DNA of 64,000 bases from an uncultured Allosphingosinicella sp. (GTDB lineage Bacteria > Pseudomonadota > Alphaproteobacteria > Sphingomonadales > Sphingomonadaceae). Within the stretch, counting starts at the first letter, position 1. Every line of letters begins with the position of its first letter. The position numbers were made by a program, and so were the translations under genes. Below the pieces are notes generated by a model. That model searched no databases. It saw only the letters and a list, made by a program, of their open reading frames with translations, and was not told the origin of the DNA. This document shows positions 1-9,047 of this stretch, one piece after another. The DNA lies in NCBI GenBank assembly GCA_934539295.1, contig CAKTCN010000012.1:1-64000 (forward strand), given 5' to 3'.

Positions 1-131
1 GCCAAGTCCGGCGTCAGTTCGCACGGCGGGTCACCGCTCCGAGCCACGGCGACCTCGCGCCCGTCGACCCGCACGATCAGGATGCGATCGTCCGGTGCAT
101 CACGCTTTCCGAACAAGGCGCGCAGGATCAT
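1..131 (-). CDS. Unrecognised protein, N-terminal 43 residues only
   Basis: This gene runs off the left edge of the window; its start codon (ATG on the minus strand) is at 131-129. The visible product begins MILRALFGKRDAPDDR and continues with a basic, valine-rich stretch. A good ribosome binding site (AAGGAAAG) lies just upstream, and the start is only 20 bp downstream of the stop of the M48 peptidase gene, so the two are probably cotranscribed. No family can be named from 43 residues. Confidence 0.6.
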   Translation of the reverse strand, partial: MILRALFGKRDAPDDRILIVRVDGREVAVARSGDPPCELTPDL

Positions 132-150
132 CCGTCTTTCCTTCCAGCGC

Positions 151-2322
151 TCAGGCAGCCTGCACCTGGTCGACTTGTTCGGCGAGCGCCTGCCGCGCGT
201 AGGCGGCCCCGGCATAGCGATCGATCAACGCGTCCAGGTCAGCGGGCTTGTAGCCGCGCGCGCCGTAGCAGCCGATCAGCACCGTCCGCTTCTTGCGATT
301 GATGTTGGTGCGGCCGGCACGGCCGATCTTGCCCGGCAGTTCCGCATGCTCATGCAGCACGAACATGATGAACAGCTGGTTCGTCGCCGAGACCTGATAG
401 GCGGCAATGTCCAGCCATGGCAGCGGCCGGTCGAGCCGGCGCGACCAGACACTGTCCGGACGCAGGATCATCATCGGATTGCGGCGGCGGCGTCCGAGAA
501 TGACGGCAAAGGCCACCATCGCCAACGCCAGAATGGCGCAGGTGCCGAACAGGATCGCCATGGCCATTGGCTCGCGCGCGAAACCGGCACTGCCGCCGAC
601 CACCAGGACGGCGATGGCGGCCGCCCCGAACATGCCGGCGGCGATACGCATCACCCACATGGCCGGTCCGACATTCTCGTAGATTTCCACCTCCTTGTCG
701 CCCACGGCGGCGGCGGCGCTTTCCAGGCCAGCACGATGCTCGGCATGGGCAGTGCGAGCGGCGGTGTCGAAATCGGCGGTGAGCCGGCGCCGCGTGGCGA
801 GCCAGTCTGCGAACAGGCGCTCGCCCGGGCTCGCATCTGCGACCGGCGGACGCGTCGCCGCGGCGATCAGGTCGTCATTCACCGCCAGGTTCAGTGCCGC
901 AATGCGGTGCGGAGTCGACGGATGCGTGTCCGTCGGATGGGCTGCGTGATCCTCCAAATGGTTCGCCACGTCGGGCCAGCCATGTTCGCTAACCAGCGCG
1001 ACCATGTCGGCCACCAGGTCCTTCTCGCATTTGCCCGGCGCCTGAAATGCCTTGTTGAGCGTGAAAGACGCGACCGGCGCGACGATGCTGGTGCGTACCA
1101 ATGACCTGGCGATGGCGTGCGGGCCGCTGACAAGGCTACTGCGCCGGTCGGCTTCCAGTTCGCGCAGCCTGCCCCAATGCTTCACGGCATGGTCGAACCT
1201 TTCGATCATATGGTAGCCGAGCGACACCGCGGGATAGATGCCGAACCCCTTCGCTGAGGCACGGCCCATTGCGCCGAGCGCGCGTTCCAGCCCCTGATAG
1301 ATAGGTGAGAAGTGCCGGCTGTAAGCGGTGTCCTCGCCCGCGAAATGGGCGAGCTCATGGCCGATCACGCCGGCCAGTTCCTCATCGTCCAGCATTTCCA
1401 GGTAAGGCGCCGGTATGTGAAGCGTGCGCCCTTCCAGCAATTGCTTGCCGGGATGAAGCCGCACGGGATGTTCGGTCACGTAGAAGCCGCCATCCATGCC
1501 GACGATGATGGCGTCGGGCACCAGCGCCTCCTGCCGCCTGGCAAGGTCACGCACGAAGCGCCACAGGCCGGGCGCCTCATCCTCGGTGATCAGCCTGGCC
1601 GATTGTTCGATGGGGTCCGGGGTGGACAGTGCGAAGATGTCGCGCAGGCCGCGGATGGCGGTAAAGGCGCCGTAGACCGCAGTCGCCGCAACAAGCAGCA
1701 CCAGCACAAACAACTTGATCGCGTTGTTCGATACGCGATCCCAGAACCACAGGCCGATCGTCTCGAATAGCGCGATCGAAAGAATGGCGGCGGCGAGGCC
1801 GACCACCAATGCGCCCAGGATGAGCGGGAGGGCGCGGTGCACGCGCGAGAAGCTGGCGATGAGCTGGTCCCGCGACCGGCGGGCAGCGCGGCCCGCCTGC
1901 AGTGCGTGCAGCAGGCCGGTCGCGCCGGCCAGGAAGGCGATCGCGCCGCCGACGATGACGATCGTGGCGAGGGGCCCGCTGATGCGCGCCAGCCCGACGC
2001 CGCGTTCCGCAACCGGGATCGCCTGCTCGACCTCCGCAACCGCCATCGAGGCGGGCTTGGTCCGTGTGTCGGCGCCGCTCGATTGTGCGATCATCGTCAT
2101 GGGGCCATCTGCGGCAATGGCGCGAAGCTCTTCCAACGTTGCCGGCAGTTCCGCCGCCGCGGCCGTATAGATTTCCATCCTTTCGGCATTGCGGGACCAT
2201 TCCCAGCTCCCGACACCGATCAGCAACAGCGGCAGCAGCAATACCCAGACATAGACGTCGATCCTGCTCCACACCTTCTCGCGAAATGTCGCCACGCCGT
2301 TCTGCATCGCCGGAAATCGCAT
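151..2322 (-). CDS. M48-family membrane zinc metallopeptidase
   Basis: The product is an integral membrane zinc peptidase of the M48 (HtpX/Ste24-like) family. With the start used here it has 723 residues. The zinc motif is GHELAH, with H322 and H326 as ligands, followed about 75 residues later by the ELEAD-type glutamate segment. Hydrophobic segments lie near residues 25-40, 120-140, 165-190 and 205-225, and two more come after the catalytic domain, so the peptidase domain sits between membrane segments. An in-frame ATG 21 codons further upstream (2385) is possible, but the ATG at 2322 has a much better ribosome binding site (AAAGGGGGC). The family usually acts in membrane-protein quality control; the substrate here is unknown. 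The gene is followed closely by the partial gene at the window edge. Confidence 0.85.
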   Translation of the reverse strand: MRFPAMQNGVATFREKVWSRIDVYVWVLLLPLLLIGVGSWEWSRNAERMEIYTAAAAELPATLEELRAIAADGPMTMIAQSSGADTRTKPASMAVAEVEQAIPVAERGVGLARISGPLATIVIVGGAIAFLAGATGLLHALQAGRAARRSRDQLIASFSRVHRALPLILGALVVGLAAAILSIALFETIGLWFWDRVSNNAIKLFVLVLLVAATAVYGAFTAIRGLRDIFALSTPDPIEQSARLITEDEAPGLWRFVRDLARRQEALVPDAIIVGMDGGFYVTEHPVRLHPGKQLLEGRTLHIPAPYLEMLDDEELAGVIGHELAHFAGEDTAYSRHFSPIYQGLERALGAMGRASAKGFGIYPAVSLGYHMIERFDHAVKHWGRLRELEADRRSSLVSGPHAIARSLVRTSIVAPVASFTLNKAFQAPGKCEKDLVADMVALVSEHGWPDVANHLEDHAAHPTDTHPSTPHRIAALNLAVNDDLIAAATRPPVADASPGERLFADWLATRRRLTADFDTAARTAHAEHRAGLESAAAAVGDKEVEIYENVGPAMWVMRIAAGMFGAAAIAVLVVGGSAGFAREPMAMAILFGTCAILALAMVAFAVILGRRRRNPMMILRPDSVWSRRLDRPLPWLDIAAYQVSATNQLFIMFVLHEHAELPGKIGRAGRTNINRKKRTVLIGCYGARGYKPADLDALIDRYAGAAYARQALAEQVDQVQAA

Positions 2323-2499
2323 GCCGCCCCCTTTCAGTCTCGGTCTGTTGCGCGCACCTAACGAACGATCCGCCATGCTGTTCATGCCAAGTTGCCGTAA
2401 GGTAAAATATTGTTGCTCGTCTTGGTCGCGGGTCCGAAATTAGCCTCGGAACCTATTTGGCGGTCACGCCTTTTCGGCATCGACAAACAGGAGACGTCG

Positions 2500-2916
2500 A
2501 TGAGGAAGTCGCTAACCGCCGCCGCCGTGTTGATTGCCACCCTCGCCGGATCGCCCGCTGTGGCCACGACGTCCGACCAGTTCGACCTGATCTGCAAGGG
2601 CAAGGAGCAGAAGCGCACGGGCGTGCCCGCAACCGCCTGGTCGGAGCGGTTCCGCATCGACCTGGATGCAAGGCGCTGGTGCCGCGGCAGCTGCACGACG
2701 GGTGCGCAGATCGCACATTTCACCGACGATCACATCCTCATCTACGACAGCCGCGCGGCGACCGGCGGCCCGGGCGATGTGGAGCTCAACATTTCCCGCA
2801 CCACGGGCAAGGTAACGGAAACGATCGCCATGGGCTGGTCCGGCTCCGGCGCAAGCATCGCCGAAGGCACGTGCGAACGCGCCTATTTCAGCGGCTTCCC
2901 GGAACAGCGCTTCTAA
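2500..2916 (+). CDS. Small secreted protein, function unknown
   Basis: The 138-residue product starts with a clear Sec signal peptide (MRKSLTAAAVLIATLAGS, then PAVA before the cut). The mature part has several cysteines that could form disulphide bonds in the periplasm. The ATG at 2500 is chosen over an upstream in-frame start (2410) because AGGAG sits eight bases before it and the signal peptide begins exactly there. No family was recognised. The next gene starts three bases after the stop, so the two are likely cotranscribed. Confidence 0.75.
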   Translation: MRKSLTAAAVLIATLAGSPAVATTSDQFDLICKGKEQKRTGVPATAWSERFRIDLDARRWCRGSCTTGAQIAHFTDDHILIYDSRAATGGPGDVELNISRTTGKVTETIAMGWSGSGASIAEGTCERAYFSGFPEQRF

Positions 2917-2919
2917 GCG

Positions 2920-3267
2920 ATGGTCGGCGCGCCGATCGGGCGCGGCCGCAATCTCATCGGCTGGGTGATTGCGGCGATGCTCGGCGGCTGCGCGGCTGCA
3001 CCGCAGCCGTCGCTCCCCCGTGAAGTTCGCCTGTTCATGGAACGGCGCGACCGATGCGATCACCTTCGCGGAGAGGCTGCGGATGGTGACGCCGCGCGGG
3101 CGGCCTATCTCGCGCGGCAGTCGGCACGCACGTGCAAGGGCAGCGACGCGGAATTGCATCAGCTGAAAGCGCGCCATGCGGCGAATGCTGCGGTCATAGC
3201 GCGCTCGCCGGCTATGACGACCGGATCGAGTAGCGCGCGCCCGGCTCAGCCGTCCGGGCCGCGATAG
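2920..3267 (+). CDS. Small lipoprotein, function unknown
   Basis: The 115-residue product has a hydrophobic N-terminal segment ending in a lipobox (MLGGC), so it should be lipid-anchored. The mature part is alanine/arginine-rich with two further cysteines. It follows the secreted protein at 2500 with a 3-bp gap. Its 3' end overlaps by about 20 bp the 3' end of the convergent lipoprotein gene at 3246. The function is unknown. Confidence 0.6.
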   Translation: MVGAPIGRGRNLIGWVIAAMLGGCAAAPQPSLPREVRLFMERRDRCDHLRGEAADGDAARAAYLARQSARTCKGSDAELHQLKARHAANAAVIARSPAMTTGSSSARPAQPSGPR

Positions 3268-3782
3268 ATTTCCGTAAGCCGCCACCCGCCTGCGCCCTCT
3301 TCGAACACGAGCGGGCCGACCCGTCGATAGGTTGCAGGCTCCTCCGGAACCGGCGCTCCGGGATCGTCGCTGTTTAGCAGGTCGCGCATCGATCGTCCGG
3401 GCTCGGCTTCCCCAGGGTCCGCGACGAGTCGGTCCAGGCTGGCCTTTATGCCGGCCGCGGCGACCTCCAGCTTCGGATCGTCGTCGAGTTCGCCATGGGA
3501 TCGCACGACCGGCGCGCTCAGCCTGCGCAACTTCGCCTCGTCCCCGGCCAGGAGCGCCTTGCGGAATTCGGACCAGAAGGGATCAAAGCCCTGCCCCATG
3601 ACGGAAGCCGGCGGGGAAGAAGGAACAGGAGCAGGACCTACCGCAGCCGTGGAAGTGGACGCTGTCTCCGCCACGCTGTTGGCGACCGGCTTATTCCGGC
3701 TAGCCTGCGCGTCTTCGGGCGCGGGGCCACAGGCCGCCGCAAACATGACGCAGGCGACGACGGCGGTGCACGCTCGGATCAT
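3246..3782 (-). CDS. Lipoprotein, function unknown
   Basis: The 178-residue product has a lipoprotein signal peptide (MIRACTAVVACVMFAAACG) followed by a serine/proline/alanine linker and a globular C-terminal domain of about 110 residues. The ATG at 3782 is preferred to an upstream in-frame start because it has the ribosome binding site GAGGGAAG and opens the signal peptide. The C-terminal part begins with FWSEFRKALLAGD and ends with a tryptophan/arginine strand, a look shared with small periplasmic nuclear-transport-factor-like proteins, but I cannot assign it firmly. Confidence 0.7.
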   Translation of the reverse strand: MIRACTAVVACVMFAAACGPAPEDAQASRNKPVANSVAETASTSTAAVGPAPVPSSPPASVMGQGFDPFWSEFRKALLAGDEAKLRRLSAPVVRSHGELDDDPKLEVAAAGIKASLDRLVADPGEAEPGRSMRDLLNSDDPGAPVPEEPATYRRVGPLVFEEGAGGWRLTEIYRGPDG

Positions 3783-3828
3783 GGTTTCGCTTCCCTCATT
3801 TGCATTCAAGTGCCTGGCGGCGCCGCAC

Positions 3829-4479
3829 TCAGCGCAGGGCTGCGCGCAGTTTGGCGATCGTGCCGGCACCCGCCAACGACGCCTTGACCGACAACGGCTC
3901 GTTGATCGTCAGATCAGCGCCAGCGCGATCCCAATCCAGGACCACCGGCTCGGTTCCGGCACCACTGTGCGAAGATGCCGAATAGATCGCGCCAAACCGC
4001 AGAGTGTCGCCGCGATCCAGCAGTGCGATCGCCTCCACCTTGTCGCACGTCACCATCTCCCAATTGCCGCTGCTGATCGTGGGTACGACACGAACCTTGC
4101 CATCCTGCACCAGTGCCAGGAAGCAGCCGGGAAAAGTAGCATCGGGCGCCTGGCCCTCTCCCGCCACCAGGGTCGCAACCTGCGTTGCTCCGTTCATGAC
4201 GCGGAATGATTGAACCCGGGTGATCGTCACGTCCGTCACGCCTGCTTCGGCGGCGGCAAGACGCGCCGAATCGATTGCGGCCTCGTCCGCAGGGGCGGCG
4301 AGCTTGAGGATGCTCTCGCCGGCTACCCGCGCGACTCGCGGCCGGGGCGGTGCAGAGGGTGCTTCGGCAGTTGCGTTACGCGTTTCGCCAGCCGGTCGAT
4401 TATCGCCGGCCTGTGTCTCACCGCAGGCCGCAAGGGCAAAAGCGATCAGCAATGCGGATGCACGACCTGTAACCTTCAT
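3829..4479 (-). CDS. Lipoprotein, function unknown
   Basis: The 216-residue product starts MKVTGRASALLIAFALAACG, a lipoprotein signal peptide with lipobox LAAC. A low-complexity alanine/proline linker precedes a folded domain with two cysteines (FPGCFLALV and MVTCDKVEA). The start at 4479 is chosen because the signal peptide begins there; longer in-frame versions add an unlikely leader. It lies 46 bp upstream of the next lipoprotein gene on the same strand (3782), so both may be one transcript. No family was recognised. Confidence 0.7.
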   Translation of the reverse strand: MKVTGRASALLIAFALAACGETQAGDNRPAGETRNATAEAPSAPPRPRVARVAGESILKLAAPADEAAIDSARLAAAEAGVTDVTITRVQSFRVMNGATQVATLVAGEGQAPDATFPGCFLALVQDGKVRVVPTISSGNWEMVTCDKVEAIALLDRGDTLRFGAIYSASSHSGAGTEPVVLDWDRAGADLTINEPLSVKASLAGAGTIAKLRAALR

Positions 4480-4622
4480 CGCGTCGACCTTGCTCCTGAC
4501 CATCCGTGACGTCGCCGCAAACGCGCCTGTCGGTGATCCGATCCTGGGAACCCGGCCGCCCACGAACGTTATGACGCAGGATGCGCCATGGCTCCGATGC
4601 GGATGGCGGCAGGGAGACGCGA

Positions 4623-5015
4623 ATGTCCATGATCTGGTTGATGATTGCCGCCGCGAGTGCCGCCAACTGTGCCGACGTAGCGGATTACAATGCTATGCTG
4701 ACATGCCAGAAGAACGAGGCGGACCTCGCCGATGGCGAGATGAACCGGGTCTGGAAGGCGCTTCGCACGAAGATGCAGGCGCTGGACCGTGAGACCGCAC
4801 AGGACGCCAAGCCGGGTGAGCCTGGCCATGGCGAGGCCCTGCTCGCATCACAGCGCACTTGGCTCGCCTTCCGTGACGCCCAGTGCCGGATTGCCTCCTA
4901 CGAATGGCGCGGCGGGTCCATGCAGCAATTTTCGGAGAACCGATGCATGGCGCAGGTGACGCGCGCCCGGACCGCGCAGCTTCGCGAAATGCTCGGCTGG
5001 AGCGGGGATCGGTGA
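4623..5015 (+). CDS. LprI-like (DUF1311) secreted protein
   Basis: The 130-residue product has a short signal peptide (MSMIWLMIAAASAANC) and a DUF1311/LprI-type domain. The family pattern is visible: a first cysteine-containing helix (AMLTCQKNEADLADGEMN), then LLASQRTWLAFRDAQC, then a C-terminal cysteine segment (ENRCMAQVTRARTAQL). In the named family member LprI the domain inhibits lysozyme; many members have no known role. The start at 4623 follows GGGAGA and fits the signal peptide. The downstream lipoprotein begins eight bases after the stop. Confidence 0.75.
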   Translation: MSMIWLMIAAASAANCADVADYNAMLTCQKNEADLADGEMNRVWKALRTKMQALDRETAQDAKPGEPGHGEALLASQRTWLAFRDAQCRIASYEWRGGSMQQFSENRCMAQVTRARTAQLREMLGWSGDR

Positions 5016-5023
5016 GAAGCGGC

Positions 5024-5662
5024 ATGAGGCTTTCGAGGATGCACATGCATCCGCGTAAAGCCAGGAGCGCGCGTCACATATCATGGCTGCGCAAGACCCG
5101 CCGCTTCTGCGCTTGTGCGATACTGCCCGTTGTCACCATGGCGTGCCAGCCGGGCACCGAGGGGCACCTGGAACCCGCGCGCGGCGAGCAGCGCGGGCCG
5201 GAGGGGCCTGATCAGACCGGGACGGTGGCAAAGTCCGACGGCCTGGTCGACGCGCACATATCGGGTCATTGGCGTAGCCGGCTGGACGTCAATAGGATCG
5301 ACGTGCAGGTTCGCTACACGAACCGTGGGCGGGATGAGGTCGTCCTCGACCCCCGCACCTTCGCCGCGGTCCGGGAGCGGGACGGGGCCACGGTGTTCGA
5401 GGTCATCGACATGACCGGCATCGACCACAATGATGCGCGGACCGACAACGATCAGCCTGTGACGATCATGGGCAGCGAAGAGACCGGGCGCACCGATGCC
5501 GTCATCCGCCTCGCGCCGGCGCAGACCCGCAGGATCGAGGCGCGCCTGATCCTTCCCGAAGGCGTCGCCGACATCGACACCGGACAGGAGATCACCGTCG
5601 CGGTGCCTGCCGGCGCAGGGATCACACAAGCGCGCTTCGAAGCCGACACGCGCTGGTTCTGA
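5024..5662 (+). CDS. Lipoprotein with an immunoglobulin-like domain, unknown role
   Basis: The 212-residue product has a basic N-terminus, a hydrophobic segment and a lipobox (VTMAC), then a predicted all-beta domain that resembles DUF/Ig-like periplasmic proteins (VRYTNRGRDEVVLDP and PAQTRRIEARLILPEG). The start is uncertain: ATG at 5024, 5039 and 5045 are all in frame, and the last has AGGA at good spacing. A much longer in-frame extension back into the LprI-like gene is rejected because it lacks a ribosome binding site and would bury the signal peptide. The function is unknown. Confidence 0.65.
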   Translation: MRLSRMHMHPRKARSARHISWLRKTRRFCACAILPVVTMACQPGTEGHLEPARGEQRGPEGPDQTGTVAKSDGLVDAHISGHWRSRLDVNRIDVQVRYTNRGRDEVVLDPRTFAAVRERDGATVFEVIDMTGIDHNDARTDNDQPVTIMGSEETGRTDAVIRLAPAQTRRIEARLILPEGVADIDTGQEITVAVPAGAGITQARFEADTRWF

Positions 5663-5770
5663 AGAGACGGCGGACGCGAATGCCGTGGCAGCCTGAAGAG
5701 TGAAGGCACGGGAACCATGCGGCAAACCGGGATTTGTGCCCCGTGATCAGACCAACATGGGGGTAGGTGC

Positions 5771-6733
5771 GTGGCGTCTCTTGCAAGGTTCGGCGGCGCG
5801 ACAATCGTTCTGATGCTTCTAGCAGGCTGCGGCGGGGATGATGGAGGTTCCGGTACGGTCGCCCCGCCAACGGCAACGCCGCCCCCCGCACCTCCTCCTT
5901 TTCCGCCGCCGGCGCCGCCGCCGCCGCCGCGCCCGCCAGTGGCCAATCAGTGCAATTTCACCACAGATCGATCATTCGCTTTGTTCGGCGCCGAGCTCTT
6001 GTTGAAAGCCGAGCCGACGGCGTCCGGATCGGTCTATACCAGCGTCACTACCAACCCGGTGGATGCCGGGCGCCGGGCCCGCTTCGCGTTCGCAGCGGCG
6101 TCCGAAACGTCTTCCTTGTCGATCGACGATGCCGCCTTGCAGTCGTTCAATGCACAACAGCGGGTGGAGCAGACGCCATATCTGCTGAGCTATCAGGCAG
6201 GCACCCGCAAACTGGTCGTTCAATGCGAGGAGGGGCTGGGCACCAGCCATGTGGCATTGGTGCGCCAGCAAAGCGACATCGGCAGCGGCAGCCCCGACCA
6301 GAGCTATCGCCTCATGTTCGGGGGTCGCGACGCGCAGCCCGGCGACCGGCTGGTCGATCGCACCTATTCGGCTCTGAATCACCAAAGTCGTGCGAGAATC
6401 GCCAGCAGCGAGAGCCCGTTCGTAGACATGTTCTCGACGCTGAACGGCATGGATTACAGCAGCGCGACCGGGCAGGCACGCGGTGCCCTCAACCTTTCGA
6501 CCGGCTTTGGGGCACCCGTCACGATCCGGTTCGAAACGACGGTTGCGCCCGGAACCACGGAGTTTGCGGGGCCGGTGACGGTAACCGACGGCGCAGGCAA
6601 TCCGATCCCCGAGGCCACCGGCAATGTTTTCGGCCGCTTCTACGGGCCGGAAGGTGAAGAGGTCGGATATGTGATTACCATGGCTAAGGGTCAGGAACGA
6701 TTTGTCATCGTCGGCATCGGCGAGGGCAGATGA
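5771..6733 (+). CDS. Lipoprotein with proline-rich tether
   Basis: The 320-residue product starts at a GTG preceded by GGGGGTAGG. It has a lipoprotein signal peptide (lipobox LLAGC), then glycine/aspartate and a proline tract at about residues 35-57 that could span the cell wall or hold the domain away from the membrane. The remaining 260 residues form a beta-rich domain with two cysteines (NQCNFTT and VVQCEEGLG). The C-terminal part ends in an EVGYVITMAKG strand reminiscent of transferrin-binding-protein-like or heme-utilisation barrels (glycine-rich, GRFYGPEGEEVG). That match is by eye only. The next gene begins within 45 bp. Confidence 0.65.
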   Translation: MASLARFGGATIVLMLLAGCGGDDGGSGTVAPPTATPPPAPPPFPPPAPPPPPRPPVANQCNFTTDRSFALFGAELLLKAEPTASGSVYTSVTTNPVDAGRRARFAFAAASETSSLSIDDAALQSFNAQQRVEQTPYLLSYQAGTRKLVVQCEEGLGTSHVALVRQQSDIGSGSPDQSYRLMFGGRDAQPGDRLVDRTYSALNHQSRARIASSESPFVDMFSTLNGMDYSSATGQARGALNLSTGFGAPVTIRFETTVAPGTTEFAGPVTVTDGAGNPIPEATGNVFGRFYGPEGEEVGYVITMAKGQERFVIVGIGEGR

Positions 6734-6774
6734 TGCAGGGCGGCCGGCTTCGGCTTCGAACAAGGGGACAATGC

Positions 6775-7686
6775 ATGCATTCGAGGCGGATCATGAGCGT
6801 GATGCTGGCCGGCTGTGCGCTGGCGCTGGCGTCGTGCGGCGGTGGGGCCGACAGTGGTGCCGAACAGGCCGGTGAGTCCAAAGCTGCGGATCCGGCCGGA
6901 AACGCCAAGCTCAAGGGCTATGTCAGCGCCTATAACGTGCTGATCGGCACGCCCTATGGCGGTCTGCAGGAGGCGGCGGACGCTTATGCCGCTTATCATG
7001 TCGAGCGCGCCGACCCGTCCAAAACGATCGGCCTCACCTTCCAAACCGATGCACGGCAAAGGACGCTCGACGAACTGACCAAAGCACGCGCCGCCACCGG
7101 GAATGCCGATACGGCAGCGGTCGATCGCGCCGCAGACCAGCTGATCCCGCCACTGAAGAAGATCGTGGAATTACAGCGCGAACTGGGCCCCTATTATTCC
7201 TCGCGCGCATATCGCAACGACGGCTTGGCGCGCGGAAAGGCGCTGGACGTCGAGTTGAAGGCTGCCTTTGCCGAGGCGCTGACGGCGTTGAAGACGATGG
7301 GCGCAGCGCTCGACGAGAGCCAGGCGCGCGCCAACGCGGCGTTGATCGCCCGCCTTCGTGCCGACGGCCATGTCGCCGAGGCCAGCCTGACCAATGCCAT
7401 TCAGGCAGGATCGCCGATGATCGCGGCGCTGGCGCGGGACGACGATGCCGCGGCGGACCGGCTGTTCGCGCCGTTCCAGCAAGCGGTCGAGCAGATGCGC
7501 GCCGACCAGCCGAAGCTGAAGAATCTCGGCAACGATATCAGCTACGCATCGATATTGGATCAGCTGACGCAGGTGACCGGCCTTTATTCCGATTACAAGA
7601 ATGGCGATGCGGCAGCCAAGCAGCGGCTGATCGGCCTGTACAACCAGGCAGTCAGCACCGCCAACCGCTTCCCCATCCCACGCTGA
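6775..7686 (+). CDS. DUF3829 (YiiG-like) lipoprotein
   Basis: The 303-residue product has a lipoprotein signal peptide (MSVMLAGCALALASCGGG) and a long helical domain like DUF3829/YiiG: it opens KLKGYVSAYNVLIGT, continues with many heptad-like helices, and ends with ISYASILDQLTQVTGLYSDY. The family has no established biochemical role. The ATG at 6775 is preferred because AAGGGGA lies six bases upstream; another ATG at 6730 overlaps the stop of the previous gene (ATGA) and cannot be excluded. The gene sits in a same-strand series of lipoprotein genes with short gaps. Confidence 0.7.
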   Translation: MHSRRIMSVMLAGCALALASCGGGADSGAEQAGESKAADPAGNAKLKGYVSAYNVLIGTPYGGLQEAADAYAAYHVERADPSKTIGLTFQTDARQRTLDELTKARAATGNADTAAVDRAADQLIPPLKKIVELQRELGPYYSSRAYRNDGLARGKALDVELKAAFAEALTALKTMGAALDESQARANAALIARLRADGHVAEASLTNAIQAGSPMIAALARDDDAAADRLFAPFQQAVEQMRADQPKLKNLGNDISYASILDQLTQVTGLYSDYKNGDAAAKQRLIGLYNQAVSTANRFPIPR

Positions 7687-7702
7687 TCGGACGGCTCCAG
7701 GG

Positions 7703-8353
7703 ATGCTCTTTGCATCGGGTCGGGTCGTTTCCGCGGTTGCAGCTTTGCTGGCGATCGCCGCTTGCGGTGCGGAAGCCCCGCGTCCGACCGAGGAAGCTGC
7801 GGTGAATGCGGCTCTGCCGCCGGCAAGCGCCGAGTCCGTTGCGGCGGCGCCTATGCCGGAGCAAAGCGAGGGCGTGGAGCCGCCATCGGCAACGCTGCCC
7901 GGTATCGACAACGCCCCGGGCACCGAGACGCAGGGTTCGGAGATTGCTTCGGAACGCGTACAGGGACTGTGGCAGGTGGTCGATGCGGCAGGTCCTGCGA
8001 GCGGACGTGACATGATCGGACGCACCTTGTCCTTCACCGAATCCGCGCTCGGATGGATCTGGGCGGACGGCAAGGTCGAGCCAGGCTGTTCGGAGCCCTA
8101 TTTCCACGTGGTGGTCGAGGCCGTTCACGTCCGCGCATTCGCACCGGCGTTCCGGGCGGGATGGCCCAAATTCCGCCTCCCGCCGGATGATGTCGGTGCC
8201 ATGCACGTCTGGGAGTGCGAGGGCGCCGAAGAGATGTTCGGCCCGCAGGAACCCGCCGCAGGCTCCGCCTTCTTCCCTGTCGCCACCGACAGGCTGGTGA
8301 TGAACTGGCACAACGGCACCGTGCTGCTGCTGAAACGCCAAGGAGAACGATAG
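7703..8353 (+). CDS. Lipoprotein, function unknown
   Basis: The 216-residue product has a lipoprotein signal peptide (lipobox IAACG), an alanine/proline/glutamate linker to about residue 80, and a folded C-terminal domain beginning VQGLWQVVDAAGPASG. The domain has two cysteines (EPGCSEPYF and VWECEGAEE) and a tryptophan-rich core, suggesting a small lipocalin-like or beta-barrel fold. No family was recognised. The gap to the previous gene is 16 bp and to the next only 4 bp, so it is almost certainly part of an operon. Confidence 0.65.
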   Translation: MLFASGRVVSAVAALLAIAACGAEAPRPTEEAAVNAALPPASAESVAAAPMPEQSEGVEPPSATLPGIDNAPGTETQGSEIASERVQGLWQVVDAAGPASGRDMIGRTLSFTESALGWIWADGKVEPGCSEPYFHVVVEAVHVRAFAPAFRAGWPKFRLPPDDVGAMHVWECEGAEEMFGPQEPAAGSAFFPVATDRLVMNWHNGTVLLLKRQGER

Positions 8354-8357
8354 CGGC

Positions 8358-8792
8358 ATGATGAAATTGCTGGCGCTCGCTATGCTGCTGATCGGGGCGC
8401 ATCCCGGCCCGCACACGACCGTCAACGACAGCGGCGCACTTCGTCGCCTGCAGACGAATAGCGGCATGACGCTGCAATGGATCGGCTTCGAGACACCACA
8501 GCGCGGCCATGTTCGCGTTGAGGTGCAAGACGGGCTGGTCACGCTTGCGGGATCGCAGCGTGATCCCGGTTCTTCAGGCGTCGTCACGATCAGCGGCTAC
8601 ATCGAATCGATCGATATGCAGACGTTCACGTTCGTGGGCCGCATCGTCATCATCGATGCGCCGGACGTCGGCCGCGAATGCGTGCGTCAAGGCAGGCTGA
8701 ATTTTAAGGCAACCGGAAAGCGGCGATACTGGCGGCTCCAAGACATGGAAGCCTGCGACGGCCTGACCGACTATGTCGACATCTACTTCTAA
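8358..8792 (+). CDS. Small secreted protein, function unknown
   Basis: The 144-residue product begins MMKLLALAMLLIGAHPG, a short Sec-type signal. The mature part is beta-rich, with two cysteines (GRECVRQG and MEACDGL). It is the last gene before the left attachment repeat of the inserted elements at 8933. AAGGAGAACG lies 10-18 bases before the double ATG, so initiation may use the second ATG. No family was recognised. Confidence 0.6.
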   Translation: MMKLLALAMLLIGAHPGPHTTVNDSGALRRLQTNSGMTLQWIGFETPQRGHVRVEVQDGLVTLAGSQRDPGSSGVVTISGYIESIDMQTFTFVGRIVIIDAPDVGRECVRQGRLNFKATGKRRYWRLQDMEACDGLTDYVDIYF

Positions 8793-8932
8793 GGGGATGC
8801 CGGGTTCATGAATCCACTTATGATCGGAATCGGCAAACCGGCATAGTCTGCGCTGATCACCTCAGTAACTCCGCGCACCCTCTCTAAGGACGTCTCTCGA
8901 CGACCCTCTGGCATTTCCATGCGTTGAAAGAG

Positions 8933-8949
8933 TGGTGCCCAGAAGAGGA
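8933..8949. repeat. Left attachment-site repeat (attL of element A)
   Basis: The 17 bases TGGTGCCCAGAAGAGGA match the 3' end of the tRNA-Leu gene at 53470-53486 exactly, including the encoded CCA. The match stops at the next base. This marks the left boundary of the inserted DNA. Confidence 0.85.
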
Positions 8950-9022
8950 TTTTACGATTGGCACCAAGAATGGCGGAAATCTGCGGTTTTCTGAAAGAGC
9001 GTCGAGACCGTTGTATTAGGCT

Positions 9023-9032
9023 TTTGTACTAG
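9023..9032. repeat. Possible integrase A arm site, left copy
   Basis: TTTGTACTAG occurs here, about 75 bp inside the left end of element A, and again at 16213-16222, about 60 bp inside its right end. Tyrosine integrases bind short arm-type repeats near both ends of their elements, so this pair is a candidate. A 10-mer is short and the assignment is tentative. Confidence 0.35.
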
Positions 9033-9047
9033 CCGAGGCAAGGGGCT

